From contig JABWBR010000047.1 in NCBI GenBank assembly GCA_013360405.1, positions 52,187 to 116,186 on the forward strand: DNA of 64,000 nt. Reading direction: 5' to 3'. Shown here piece after piece: positions 54,306 to 62,823 of the stretch. Below the pieces are notes generated by a model that did no database searches, was not told where the DNA came from, and worked only from the letters and a program-made list of their open reading frames with translations. The position numbers were made by a program, and so were the translations under genes. How positions within the stretch are numbered: position 1 is the first letter of the stretch; every line of letters begins with the position of its first letter. The DNA is from Saprospiraceae bacterium. Its GTDB lineage: Bacteria > Bacteroidota > Bacteroidia > Chitinophagales > Saprospiraceae.

Positions 54306-54366
54306 ATTGCTTTTTTTTTAGCGACTAATTGAACAATCAAAATGCGGCGCATGGTGATTGAACAGC

Positions 54367-57300
54367 TTACAGTCCAAGGTTGAGGCCGAAAATAAATGCT
54401 CTTGATCTCGGGTACAGCCTATTGTCGATGCCGTTGTTTACTTCGGGGTCGAGACCGGAGTAGTTAGACGATACAAACAGGTTTTGGCCTGTGGCGTACA
54501 ATCTGATGCTGGGGCGGCCTGGTTTGCCAGAAAAGTTGTAACCCAGGGTAATATTGTCGAGGCGCAGGAACGAGCCGTCTTCCACGTAATAATCGGAGAA
54601 ATACTGCGGCGTTTGGTAATTGGTTAGCAAAGCCGAAGTGTGCATATTATTGAGGAAGATATCGCCTCTTTCGTTTACAATATTAAAATAACCGCCATTG
54701 GATGCGTTGTTGTTGTACACGTAATTGCCCGTATTGGCGCGCAGCGTAAAGCTGAGGTCGAATGCTTTGTAGTTCAGCGCTGAAGTAATGCCGATGAGAA
54801 AATCGGGCGCCGGTTTTTCAAACGGGCGTTTGTCGAGGTCGTTTACCGTGCCGTCGCCGTTAACGTCGGCATACATATCGGCGAGGTTAATGGCGCCGTC
54901 GTCGTTGTGGTCGATGCCGTCGCGCAGCGGATTGCCGTCGGCGTCATACAATTGCTCGAACACATAAAACGAGTTGACGGGTTGGCCTACCTGAAGTATC
55001 TGTACAAAGTTGCCCACGCCGCCCGAGATACCGCCGGTGAGTACGCCCTGGTTGGATATCTGGTCGATGGCCAGCACTTTATTCTGGTTTCTGGCTGCGT
55101 TGAAGCCTACGTTCCAGGAGAAATCTTTGGTATCTACTACAAATGCATTAAGCGAGAGTTCTACGCCGCTGTTTTCCAGCTCGCCGATATTGGTGAGGAT
55201 GCGGTCGGTGAGGTTGGTACCTGCCGGGATATTCACGGTAAACAGCAAATCGTCGGTTTTTTTGTAGTAGTATTCGAGGGTACCGCTGATACGGCCGTTC
55301 ATCAGTCCGAAGTCGAGACCGAAATTATAAGAGGCGGTTTCCTCCCATTTCAGATTGGCGTCGTAACCATTGGGGCGCACGGTGGTGACGTATACCGGCA
55401 CGCCGTTGTCGTAGCCAAACTGATATCGGGCGCGAACGTCGCTATAAGTATAGGAAGGGATATACCCGTAATCGGGAATTGATTCGTTACCCGTGATACC
55501 ATAGCCGATGCGCAATTTCAGGTCGGAGAATACATTTCTAAGACCTTCTGCAAAACCTTCTTCGGTAATACGCCAGGCGAGCGCTGCCGATGGGAAGAGG
55601 CCCCAGCGGTTGTTTTCGCTAAAGCGAGAAGAGCCGTCGCGGCGCAGGGTAAAGGTAAGCAGGTATTTATCCATCAAGGCATAGTTGAGTCGTCCGAAAA
55701 ACGAGATCAACCTGTTTTCGATTACAAAGTTGCGGGCTTCGAAGTTGGCTGCCGGGCTGGTGCTATTCACGCCAAACACGTTGGTAGAAAGGTTGTAAGC
55801 GCGGTAAGAGGGATACTCCTCGTCGAAGTCCTGGTAAGAATAACCCGCAGTGAGGTCGATGCGGTGCGCGTCGCCGATCGTTTTTTTGTAGTTGAGGTAG
55901 GTTTCGAGTAGTTGGCTGCCTCGGCTCGGGTTTTCGAGATAGAATTCGCCGTTGAAGTTCGTCACCATCGTATTGGAATAGGTGGTGGGGACAAAGCGGC
56001 GTTTTTTGCCGTTGAGCAGGTCGTAGCCCATGTTGAGTTTGGCGCTCAACCCGGGGATGAGGTTGTCAAACTTGTATTCCAGGTCGATATTGCCCAGTGA
56101 GCGGAAAGTATTGCCGAAGTCTTCGATTTGCGAATAGGTAGAAACCGGGTTGCGGGGCGCCAGGCCGATGCCGTATTCCCAGAAGCCTGCGAAGGCTTTG
56201 TTTTCCGGGTCGTATACCGGTTGGGTGGGATCGAAGAACCAGGCGGCGCCGATTTGGCCCTGGTCGAAGTTGTCTTTGGTAAAGGCGCCGCGGAGGTTGA
56301 CATTCACGTTGAGTTTGTTGTCAAACATCGAGTGGTTGTAGTTGAGCGCTATGCTGGTACGCCGGGTATCCGAGCCTTTGAGCACGCCGTCGAGTTCCTG
56401 GTAGCCCAATGATGCGCGGTAGCCGATATTTTCGCCGCCGCCGGTAAAGCTCAGCGAGTGGTTGTGGCCTTTAGCGGTTTGGGTAATTTCTTCAAACCAG
56501 TTGGTAGAAGCGTCGCCCAGTTTTTCGAGGCGGTTGGGGGCCACAAAGGTCACCACGTTGCGGAATTGTTCGGCATTGAGCACGTTGGGTTCGCCGGTAA
56601 ATTGGGAAGTGGTGTAGTACCCTTCGTAGCTGAGGCGGCCCGGGGTGTCTTTTTTGCCTTTTTTGGTGGTGATCATGATAACGCCGTTGGCGCCTCTCGA
56701 TCCGTAGATAGCCGTCGCCGAGGCGTCTTTCAACACCGTATAGGTTTCGATATCGCTAGGATTCAGGAAGTTGAGCGGGTTACGTCCGGCTGCTGTGCCT
56801 TCGTTGTCGATGGGCACGCCGTCGATCACAAAAAGCGGTTCGTTGCTGGCGCCTACGGTAGTACCCCCGCGGATGCGAATAGAGATGCCGCCGCCGGGTT
56901 CGCCGCTGCTCTGTGTGATCTGCACGCCGGCTACCTTACCGGCCACCAGTTGTTCGGGTGATACGATAGCGCCTTTGTTGAAGTCTTTTTCGGTAATGGC
57001 GTTTACCGAGCCGGTAGCGTCTTCTTTTCTAACGCTGCCATAGCCGATCACCACCACTTCTTCGAGTGCTGCGCCCGCTCTGAGTTGTACGTCGATAATG
57101 TTGGAGGCGCCCACCGTAATACGCTGGGTGGTGTAGCCCGTGTAGGAGAATTCCAGCACGTTGGATCCCTCTGGTAAGCGGAGTGTGTAAGAGCCGTCAA
57201 AATCGGTAACCGACCCCGAAGAGGTGCCTACTACCAGGATATTGACGCCAATGAGTGGATCGCCGTTGTCTGCATCAGTGACTTTGCCAGTGATTTCTCG

Positions 57301-57375
57301 CTGGCCAAACATGTAGCCACTACTCAAGAGCAAGCAGCAAGCCATGAGTAGTAATGACTTTAGCCTAAGTTTCAT
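54367..57375 (-). CDS. susC: SusC/RagA-family TonB-dependent transporter
   Basis: A 1002-residue outer-membrane transporter: signal peptide (LLLMACCLLLSSGYMFGQ), CarboxypepD_reg-like domain (GKVTDADNGDPLIGVNILV), plug with VVIGYGSVRKEDATGSV and IRIRGGTTVGASNEPLFVIDG, a large barrel with NRWGLFPSAALAWRI and RIGYGITGNESIPDYGY, and the final FIFGLNLGL. It imports a glycan oligomer with SusD. The upstream region carries two perfect 17-bp palindromes, the first holding a TAATTTTG promoter element. susD and a SusE/F-like gene follow on the same strand. Confidence 0.97.
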   Translation of the reverse strand: MKLRLKSLLLMACCLLLSSGYMFGQREITGKVTDADNGDPLIGVNILVVGTSSGSVTDFDGSYTLRLPEGSNVLEFSYTGYTTQRITVGASNIIDVQLRAGAALEEVVVIGYGSVRKEDATGSVNAITEKDFNKGAIVSPEQLVAGKVAGVQITQSSGEPGGGISIRIRGGTTVGASNEPLFVIDGVPIDNEGTAAGRNPLNFLNPSDIETYTVLKDASATAIYGSRGANGVIMITTKKGKKDTPGRLSYEGYYTTSQFTGEPNVLNAEQFRNVVTFVAPNRLEKLGDASTNWFEEITQTAKGHNHSLSFTGGGENIGYRASLGYQELDGVLKGSDTRRTSIALNYNHSMFDNKLNVNVNLRGAFTKDNFDQGQIGAAWFFDPTQPVYDPENKAFAGFWEYGIGLAPRNPVSTYSQIEDFGNTFRSLGNIDLEYKFDNLIPGLSAKLNMGYDLLNGKKRRFVPTTYSNTMVTNFNGEFYLENPSRGSQLLETYLNYKKTIGDAHRIDLTAGYSYQDFDEEYPSYRAYNLSTNVFGVNSTSPAANFEARNFVIENRLISFFGRLNYALMDKYLLTFTLRRDGSSRFSENNRWGLFPSAALAWRITEEGFAEGLRNVFSDLKLRIGYGITGNESIPDYGYIPSYTYSDVRARYQFGYDNGVPVYVTTVRPNGYDANLKWEETASYNFGLDFGLMNGRISGTLEYYYKKTDDLLFTVNIPAGTNLTDRILTNIGELENSGVELSLNAFVVDTKDFSWNVGFNAARNQNKVLAIDQISNQGVLTGGISGGVGNFVQILQVGQPVNSFYVFEQLYDADGNPLRDGIDHNDDGAINLADMYADVNGDGTVNDLDKRPFEKPAPDFLIGITSALNYKAFDLSFTLRANTGNYVYNNNASNGGYFNIVNERGDIFLNNMHTSALLTNYQTPQYFSDYYVEDGSFLRLDNITLGYNFSGKPGRPSIRLYATGQNLFVSSNYSGLDPEVNNGIDNRLYPRSRAFIFGLNLGL

Positions 57376-57414
57376 ACGCGTGAGTAATTAGGTTGATCAA
57401 TAAGAACAAAATAA

Positions 57415-57453
57415 TGCAAAATTATTTTGCACTTGCGTGAAATTTAATTTCAC
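57415..57453 (-). promoter_or_regulatory. Two perfect 17-bp palindromes at the susC promoter
   Basis: TGCAAAATTATTTTGCA (57415-57431) and GTGAAATTTAATTTCAC (57437-57453) are each perfectly symmetric about one base. On the minus strand TAATTTTG, a TAnnTTTG match, lies inside the first, about 42 bp upstream of the susC start. They may bind a regulator of the locus or act as promoter-proximal hairpins. Confidence 0.6.
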
Positions 57454-57573
57454 ATACAATAGCAAAGATAATAAAGAAACTCCAAACCAGCCTTCGCTAA
57501 TTCGTGCCTAAAATTAGCATAACAGCTTGTTTTTTTGGGTGAGAATTGTCACTGCTTTGAATTGATAAAAAGC

Positions 57574-57702
57574 AGTTGTCGGTTCTCTGTTCTCTGTTCT
57601 CTGTTCTCTGTTCTCTGTTTGGTTAGGTAGAGACAAATCATGATTTGCCTCTACTGGCAAAGATAAGGAACGGATAACCGACAAGAACCGAGAACAGACA
57701 AC
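57574..57702. repeat. Inverted word array with inner palindrome between divergent genes
   Basis: Left arm: GTTGTCGGTT followed by five copies of CTCTGTT (57576-57619). Right arm (57676-57702): AACCGACAAGAACCGAGAAC and more. The inner 28 bp 57627-57654 form a palindrome with arms GTAGAGACAAATCA and TGATTTGCCTCTAC (one mismatch), a REP-like core. The outer words also appear at 10040-10165. The flanking genes, susC and the gene at 57768, are divergent. Confidence 0.85.
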
Positions 57703-57743
57703 AAATCTTGCCTGGAACTTGGAATATTAGAAAACAACCCTTT

Positions 57744-57760
57744 ACTTTGCATTTCAAAGT
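57744..57760 (+). promoter_or_regulatory. Operator-like palindrome before the regulator operon
   Basis: ACTTTGCATTTCAAAGT, a one-mismatch version of the 17-bp palindrome ACTTTGAAATTCAAAGT, ends 7 bp before the start codon at 57768. TACTTTG at 57743-57749 resembles the Bacteroidota -7 element. A regulator bound here would cover the promoter and start region. Confidence 0.65.
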
Positions 57761-57767
57761 ACTTTAT

Positions 57768-58427
57768 ATGGCTGCAAGCAAGCAACAGCACATCGATACC
57801 CTGCAGGAGATCAGGTCGCTCATGGAGCGTTCTTCTCGGTTCATTTCCCTGAGTGGATTATCGGGCATTTTTGCCGGAATTTGGGCTTTAGCAGGCGCTA
57901 CGGCAGCCTATTTTTATTTGGATATCATGCCATTTGACCAAAATACGTTTTATTACTCAATTATTGATCAGGGGCGGCACCGAGGAATCAACATCTTGCA
58001 GTTTTTTGTAATTGACGCCCTCATCGTTTTGGTGGGAGCGCTGGGCTCCGGAGTCTATTTTTCGACCAGGCGGGCCAAACGCAGAGGCCAAAAAATATGG
58101 GATCCCGTTACCCGCCGCTTATTGGTAGAATTAGCCATTCCTTTGTTTGCCGGGGGCTTGTTTTGCCTGACTTTGCTGTACCACGACGCCTTGGTGTTCG
58201 TAGCGCCGGCTACGCTGGTCTTCTACGGCCTCGCTTTGGTGAACGCCAGCAAATACACGTTGCCCGATATACGGCTGCTGGGCATTAGCGAAATTGTGCT
58301 GGGGCTCATTGCGATGTTGCGTATCGGCAACGGACTGGAATGCTGGGCGGCGGGATTCGGACTACTACACATCATTTACGGCGCTATGATGTATTACAAG
58401 TACGAACGAAATGTGACCCGGTCATGA
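57768..58427 (+). CDS. Six-helix membrane protein cotranscribed with a winged-helix regulator
   Basis: A 219-residue protein from MAASKQQH. After a polar N-terminal helix (IDTLQEIRSLMERSSRF) there are about six hydrophobic segments (starting SLSGLSGIFAGIWALAGATAAYF; VIDALIVLVGALGSGVYF; LAIPLFAGGLFCLTLLY; and others), ending in KYERNVTRS. No catalytic motif is seen. The stop overlaps the regulator's start as ATGA (58424-58427). Conserved gene pairs of this kind, a membrane protein plus a small wHTH protein, are frequent in Bacteroidota and presumably sense something at the membrane; this role is inference. Confidence 0.8.
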   Translation: MAASKQQHIDTLQEIRSLMERSSRFISLSGLSGIFAGIWALAGATAAYFYLDIMPFDQNTFYYSIIDQGRHRGINILQFFVIDALIVLVGALGSGVYFSTRRAKRRGQKIWDPVTRRLLVELAIPLFAGGLFCLTLLYHDALVFVAPATLVFYGLALVNASKYTLPDIRLLGISEIVLGLIAMLRIGNGLECWAAGFGLLHIIYGAMMYYKYERNVTRS

Positions 58428-58723
58428 AGCACATTTCCACCCAACTCAACAAGGCTTTTGACCACCGCATCAGGCTCGGGCTGATGTCGGTGTTGATGGT
58501 CAACGATTGGGTTGATTTTAATACGCTCAAAGAGCTACTCGATGCAACCGACGGCAACCTGGCCAGCCATATCAAAGCGCTGGAAGCAGAAAACTATATT
58601 GAGGTGAAAAAACAATTTATAGGCCGGAGGCCCAATACCTCGTATGCTGCTACGGAATTGGGCAAAAAGGCCTTTAATGACCACCTGGATGCATTGGAAC
58701 AGTTGCTGAAGCAACGCGATTAA
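58424..58723 (+). CDS. Winged-helix transcriptional regulator (MarR/HTH_27-like)
   Basis: A 99-residue DNA-binding protein starting MKHISTQLNKAFDHRIRLG. The winged helix spans LMSVLMVNDWVDFNTLKELLDATDGNLASHIKALEAENYI (recognition helix NLASHIKALEAE) and a wing with KKQFIGRRPNTSYAATELGKKAF. It overlaps the upstream membrane protein gene by four bases. The likely binding site is the palindrome ACTTTGAAATTCAAAGT, which brackets this gene (57744-57760 and 58740-58756); binding is inferred from position and symmetry. Confidence 0.9.
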   Translation: MKHISTQLNKAFDHRIRLGLMSVLMVNDWVDFNTLKELLDATDGNLASHIKALEAENYIEVKKQFIGRRPNTSYAATELGKKAFNDHLDALEQLLKQRD

Positions 58724-58739
58724 AATTTTTTATCCGTAA

Positions 58740-58756
58740 ACTTTGAAATTCAAAGT
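58740..58756 (+). promoter_or_regulatory. Operator palindrome ACTTTGAAATTCAAAGT before the DUF4173-like gene
   Basis: Perfect 17-bp palindrome ending 5 bp before the ATG at 58762. It is identical to 28960-28976. The closeness to the start codon leaves no room for a ribosome-binding site downstream of it. Confidence 0.7.
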
Positions 58757-58761
58757 GCTTT

Positions 58762-60213
58762 ATGAAAAGAGAAATCGGGTTTTTCGTAGTTGTCCTGGCC
58801 GGAGCGGCTTTATATGCCTGGATTTTTTGGCATGAGTCGTTGGGGATCAACGCCCTGCTATCCGCCGTTTTTATTCTTGCCGCGATGGGCAAGTTGCACT
58901 CCGGCATATTTAAAGAAAACATGGCGCGCTGGTCGGCGGTCGGCCTGCTGTTTTCATCGCTTATGGTAGTTGTCAACAATAGTTTGATCGCCAAAGGTTT
59001 GCATGCTACTTCTTTGGCACTTTGCATCGGCGTAGCGCAGGCCCCATTATTGCGATTTGTCTGGTTTAGCGGTTTGTTGGCTTTGCATGGCGTAATAAAG
59101 GCGCCCTTAGCCATGGTCTTTGAGCTTTTCCGGGGCAGAAAAAACAAGCTGCAATGGCGCACGTTGAGAAACCTGATCCTAATCACTGTAATTCCCACCT
59201 TTGCCGTATTGTTTTTTTTCTGGTTGTATTATTTTTCCAATAGCGCCTTTGCCGCGCTGGCCGACAAAGTGCTGAAGTCGGTGGAGTATTGGCCGATTTG
59301 GCAGTGGCCGCTTGGGCGTTTGCTTCTGGCCTTGCTGGGCGCATCGATCGTGTATGCAATTGGCCGGGAGAACCCGTTGGCGGACAAACTGGAAGCCTTT
59401 GAAGCCAACCAGTGCCAGGAATTAGAGCGCAAGCGCAAAAAAGTGTGGTGGGGCCACAGCACGATGGCGTTAAAACAGACCTATAAAATATCATTTTTCA
59501 CCCTTATCGCCCTCAATCTATTGTTGCTGGTCGTCAATCTCACCGATGTAGCTACCGTATGGTGGGGTATCGTGCCCGAAACACCCTACGAGCTAAGTCA
59601 GTTTGTGCACACCGGCACCTATTTGCTGATCTTTTCGATACTGGTGGCGTCTAGTTTCGTGGCGCTTATTTTTTGGAACAACCTGAATTTTTTTCCGCAC
59701 AACGGCCCCTTAAAAAAGGCTGCCATGATCTGGTTGGCGCAAAACGTACTTCTGGCCCTATCGGTGGGCGCGCGCAATTACCACTATATTGCCGGTTACG
59801 GCCTGGCCTATAAGCGCATCGGTGTGCTCGTGTTTCTGCTGCTCACAATTATCGGACTGATCAGCCTATACTTGAAGGTACGCGACCGCAAGTCGATGTT
59901 TTACCTCTTGCTTACCAACACCTGGGCCTGGTATATCGTGTGGATGTTATGCGCCACGCTCAACTGGGATGTGCTCATCACGCGCTACAACCTGCGTTAT
60001 ACGCGCGAGCATTTAGACCTGCCTTATTTAATCAATGACCTATCCGACAAAAACCTGTACGTGTTGTATCAGGAAGCTGAGTTGTTTCCTGCCAACTCTT
60101 ACGAAGCCCAACAACTCAACAACAAGCGCAAGCACTTCGAACAGCGCCTGGCATCGAATACGTGGCTATCGTGGAATTGGGCGGATGAGGTGAACAGGCG
60201 GGGGGCGGAGTGA
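58762..60213 (+). CDS. Multi-pass membrane protein, DUF4153/DUF4173-like
   Basis: A 483-residue protein with about eleven transmembrane segments in the first 390 residues and a C-terminal soluble part (REHLDLPYLINDLSDKNLYVLYQEAELFPAN). The sequence ISFFTLIALNLLLLVVNLTDVATVWWG, YELSQFVHTGTYLLIFSILVA and LALSVGARNYHYIAGYGLAYKRIGVLVFLLLT matches what I recall of DUF4173, often called putative histidine-kinase-linked membrane proteins. Function is unknown. It follows the winged-helix regulator with its own operator, so its expression is probably controlled by that regulator. Confidence 0.8.
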   Translation: MKREIGFFVVVLAGAALYAWIFWHESLGINALLSAVFILAAMGKLHSGIFKENMARWSAVGLLFSSLMVVVNNSLIAKGLHATSLALCIGVAQAPLLRFVWFSGLLALHGVIKAPLAMVFELFRGRKNKLQWRTLRNLILITVIPTFAVLFFFWLYYFSNSAFAALADKVLKSVEYWPIWQWPLGRLLLALLGASIVYAIGRENPLADKLEAFEANQCQELERKRKKVWWGHSTMALKQTYKISFFTLIALNLLLLVVNLTDVATVWWGIVPETPYELSQFVHTGTYLLIFSILVASSFVALIFWNNLNFFPHNGPLKKAAMIWLAQNVLLALSVGARNYHYIAGYGLAYKRIGVLVFLLLTIIGLISLYLKVRDRKSMFYLLLTNTWAWYIVWMLCATLNWDVLITRYNLRYTREHLDLPYLINDLSDKNLYVLYQEAELFPANSYEAQQLNNKRKHFEQRLASNTWLSWNWADEVNRRGAE

Positions 60214-60221
60214 ATGCGGGA

Positions 60222-62189
60222 TTAGTCATTTGAGCTCAATTGACTCAGGAAATGCAGAAAACCGTGTTTGTGAAGCGAAACCATTAGTTTTTCGTCCTTT
60301 GATAATGAGTTGAAATCATCAACAAACTGCTTTTGCATCTCAAATTCTTTGGCAATACCGAAGGCTTGAGTCATGATCGTATATAATTGATCCTGGGACC
60401 CGATAGTTATTTCATTTTCGACATAGTCATGGGGAGAGCCTTTTTTTCGGAGTATATCCTGCCATTTTTCAAGGAGTTTTACGACTTCGTGAAAAAAGAA
60501 TTTATCGATTGGTTCTAAAGAAATGCGCAGTTCATTTTCGATCCAGACGCGTTCTTCTACCAGTAAACGGTGAGGAATATCATTATTTAAATTAATAGAA
60601 AGCGCTAAATGTGTACTAAACAGTGTTTTGTCAGTTTCCCGGGAGTGTTTTAATTCGCCGTATTTCATGATGTCTGAAATATCGTGGGTAGGCCAGCCAT
60701 TCAGATAAAGGCCTAAGGCGATCCGGCGGCCTATCAGTTTATTATAGAAATGTTCCATGCTGGTTTCATCTCCCGGATCGCCAGGTATATTGCCCTGAAA
60801 TTCCTGGGAGAAGCCCACGTTTTCTATTGTTTTTATGCGTTTTTCTTTTACTAAATTAGCGTAGTAAATAAAATCATAAGCGCATTTATTGATATTGCTT
60901 TCTTGCTGGGCATAATCGGGCAGCAACTGGTGGTATTTGTAATAATCTCTCAAAGGATGCTTGCGCTTTTTTTCGTCCCAGGGTTTTTGCCAGGCAGAGG
61001 ACTTCGGTGAGGAAGTCAGGGCATGGAACATTTGTTCGCCTTCAGTCCGGATTTTTGAGCAAAAAATAGAAAATGGTTTAGGAGAGATTTCGTCCAGCAC
61101 ATCTTCTTTGGCGTACCAATGGATGCGAAGGTGGTTCATTCTGGCTACCTGGTCCAGTATGACACCCTTTTTTGATGTAAGTACAAACAAGCTGACGAAG
61201 TTGGGCATGTGGGCAATTTTCTCAATAATATCGTAGCCTTGCCAGGGTTGCCAGTTATTTTCAGCGTCGACGAAACGCAGGTCGGAGATGACCACAGCAA
61301 TAGAATTGGCAAAGAGCGGTTTTTTTGTTTGGGGGTCGAATAATTCTCCTTTGAAGTCGCGTTCAAGTATATCAAATGCTTCTTCACCATTTATAGCTTT
61401 AAAACAGGTTATGCTATGCGCTAAAAATTTATTTTCCAGATTGTCGAGTAAAGCGGGATTATCGTCAATGAGTAAAACGCGCCAGGGGCAATAAGTATTG
61501 ATTATTTCGGTTTCATGAAATCGGGCAGGGAGTAATTTTTGAATTTCGTTTTTGAAATCGACCACAGATTGATAAGAAAACGTTTTGCTTTGCTGGAAGC
61601 GGTCGAGAAATTGGGCGCGTAGCGCAACAAAATTGGTAAAATATCTTTCAGGAATAATAGCGTCTATGTGTTCGAGCGTCTGTGTTATTTTCAGGGAATC
61701 CCTTTCTATAACCAGGTTTTTCAGGTGGTGGATATATTCGTCCAGCAGGCCCTGCGGATCAAAAAAGTGGAATTTGATATCTTCCAATTGGTATTTGGAT
61801 AGATGCTGTACAGGGTGTATGGTATTCTCCTCCTGCGCGTCCAATGGCAACTGAAGATAGGGATGGGAGAAAGGAATGCGCAGCAGGTGAAAGATGGGAG
61901 TACTGAACGTAAGAAAATAGTCTTTGGGGGCAAAAGAGCAGATGATGATGGGATGATATACTTTCTTGAGTCGTAAAACTTTTACCAGATGAAACCCATA
62001 AAAATCGGTATATTTTTGATCGTCAATCAACTTTAATTCTGCCAATACATATATACGACATGAATCTTCAATATTATGCCAATCAAATGCATGAAAATCA
62101 TCAATATTGGTTATCCAAATGTTCGTGTTTTCCGCAATACAAAGCGGTTCAAATACATAACTATCATTACCTATAAATATATTATGCAT
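60222..62189 (-). CDS. Receiver-domain protein of a three-gene signalling or defence-like operon
   Basis: A 655-residue protein. Residues about 1-115 look like a degenerate receiver (RIYVLAELKLIDD, HPIIICSFAPKDY, then an alpha5-like end). A helical linker follows, then a true receiver domain at about 235-370 with WRVLLIDDNPALL, the phospho-acceptor Asp in VVISDLRFVD, LFVLTSKKG and the conserved Lys in HWYAKED; a loop between alpha2 and beta3 is enlarged. The C-terminal 280 residues are unassigned (FYNKLIGRRIALGLYLNGW, DISDIMKYGELKHSRET, HRLLVEERVWIENELRISL). It overlaps the upstream gene by 8 bp. The DNA is AT-rich relative to the left flank. Confidence 0.75.
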   Translation of the reverse strand: MHNIFIGNDSYVFEPLCIAENTNIWITNIDDFHAFDWHNIEDSCRIYVLAELKLIDDQKYTDFYGFHLVKVLRLKKVYHPIIICSFAPKDYFLTFSTPIFHLLRIPFSHPYLQLPLDAQEENTIHPVQHLSKYQLEDIKFHFFDPQGLLDEYIHHLKNLVIERDSLKITQTLEHIDAIIPERYFTNFVALRAQFLDRFQQSKTFSYQSVVDFKNEIQKLLPARFHETEIINTYCPWRVLLIDDNPALLDNLENKFLAHSITCFKAINGEEAFDILERDFKGELFDPQTKKPLFANSIAVVISDLRFVDAENNWQPWQGYDIIEKIAHMPNFVSLFVLTSKKGVILDQVARMNHLRIHWYAKEDVLDEISPKPFSIFCSKIRTEGEQMFHALTSSPKSSAWQKPWDEKKRKHPLRDYYKYHQLLPDYAQQESNINKCAYDFIYYANLVKEKRIKTIENVGFSQEFQGNIPGDPGDETSMEHFYNKLIGRRIALGLYLNGWPTHDISDIMKYGELKHSRETDKTLFSTHLALSINLNNDIPHRLLVEERVWIENELRISLEPIDKFFFHEVVKLLEKWQDILRKKGSPHDYVENEITIGSQDQLYTIMTQAFGIAKEFEMQKQFVDDFNSLSKDEKLMVSLHKHGFLHFLSQLSSND

Positions 62190-62823
62190 ATTTCAGCTTA
62201 TTAAATAAGTAGTCTCTTATTTCACGAATTGTTTTTGGATCAAGTTTTTCAACGCCATTAATTTTTTTTGTAATAAATTGACCTAAGGTATTATCCGACA
62301 ATTCTCTTTCAAGTGTAGCAAATTGAGTCACTGCAAAAGCCCTTTGTTTAGCGCAAAGGGGGCCGCTCAGCGTATGTAATAATTCGAGAATAACCTCCAT
62401 CTTGGAGTCGAAGTAAGGCGTTCTTAGACATTTAGGTTTTTCCGACAATTCGCCGGAGGCGTATTTTAATAATTCTTCCGCATTAATGGTATCGAGGCTC
62501 GACTTGCCGCCGTCGTCGATAGCGGCGTAGATAAAGTCTTCTCCGGGCACGGCCCTGCTATCGGCGCCCACGTTGCCGCTGTACCAGATTCTTTTTTTGA
62601 AGGGGATGCAGTCTTTTAGTCCGCTGTCGCCGCCGTGGATGAGCATGAGGTCGACATGGGGAATATCTTCGTCGGTCAATAACCAATCGCTTAATGAAAA
62701 GTCCCAATAGCATATATCATGGTCAATCAACGTAAACACATTAGATAGAGATCCAATAAAAAGCTTGGATAGCTTATCCCTGCGTGCAACAACGTTGTCA
62801 ATGATAATTACTGATGTATTCAT
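62182..62823 (-). CDS. Degenerate receiver-like protein, middle gene of the operon
   Basis: A 213-residue protein. MNTSVIIIDNVVARRDKLSKLF at the start, VDLMLIHGGDSGLKDC in the middle and RIWYSGNVGADSRAVPGEDFIYAAIDD later recall the strands of a CheY-like receiver, but the acidic pocket and phospho-acceptor Asp are not conserved in the usual way (HGGD replaces the Asp strand). The C-terminal part (KMEVILELLHTLSGPLCAKQRAFAVTQFATLERELSD) is helical. Its start overlaps the stop of the truncated upstream gene as ATGA and its stop overlaps the next gene by 8 bp, so the three genes are tightly coupled. Confidence 0.65.
   Translation of the reverse strand: MNTSVIIIDNVVARRDKLSKLFIGSLSNVFTLIDHDICYWDFSLSDWLLTDEDIPHVDLMLIHGGDSGLKDCIPFKKRIWYSGNVGADSRAVPGEDFIYAAIDDGGKSSLDTINAEELLKYASGELSEKPKCLRTPYFDSKMEVILELLHTLSGPLCAKQRAFAVTQFATLERELSDNTLGQFITKKINGVEKLDPKTIREIRDYLFNKLKYA

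Noticed and set aside
53226..54332. A 368-codon open frame opposite susD
   Set aside because: Antisense to an unmistakable SusD; no family resemblance.
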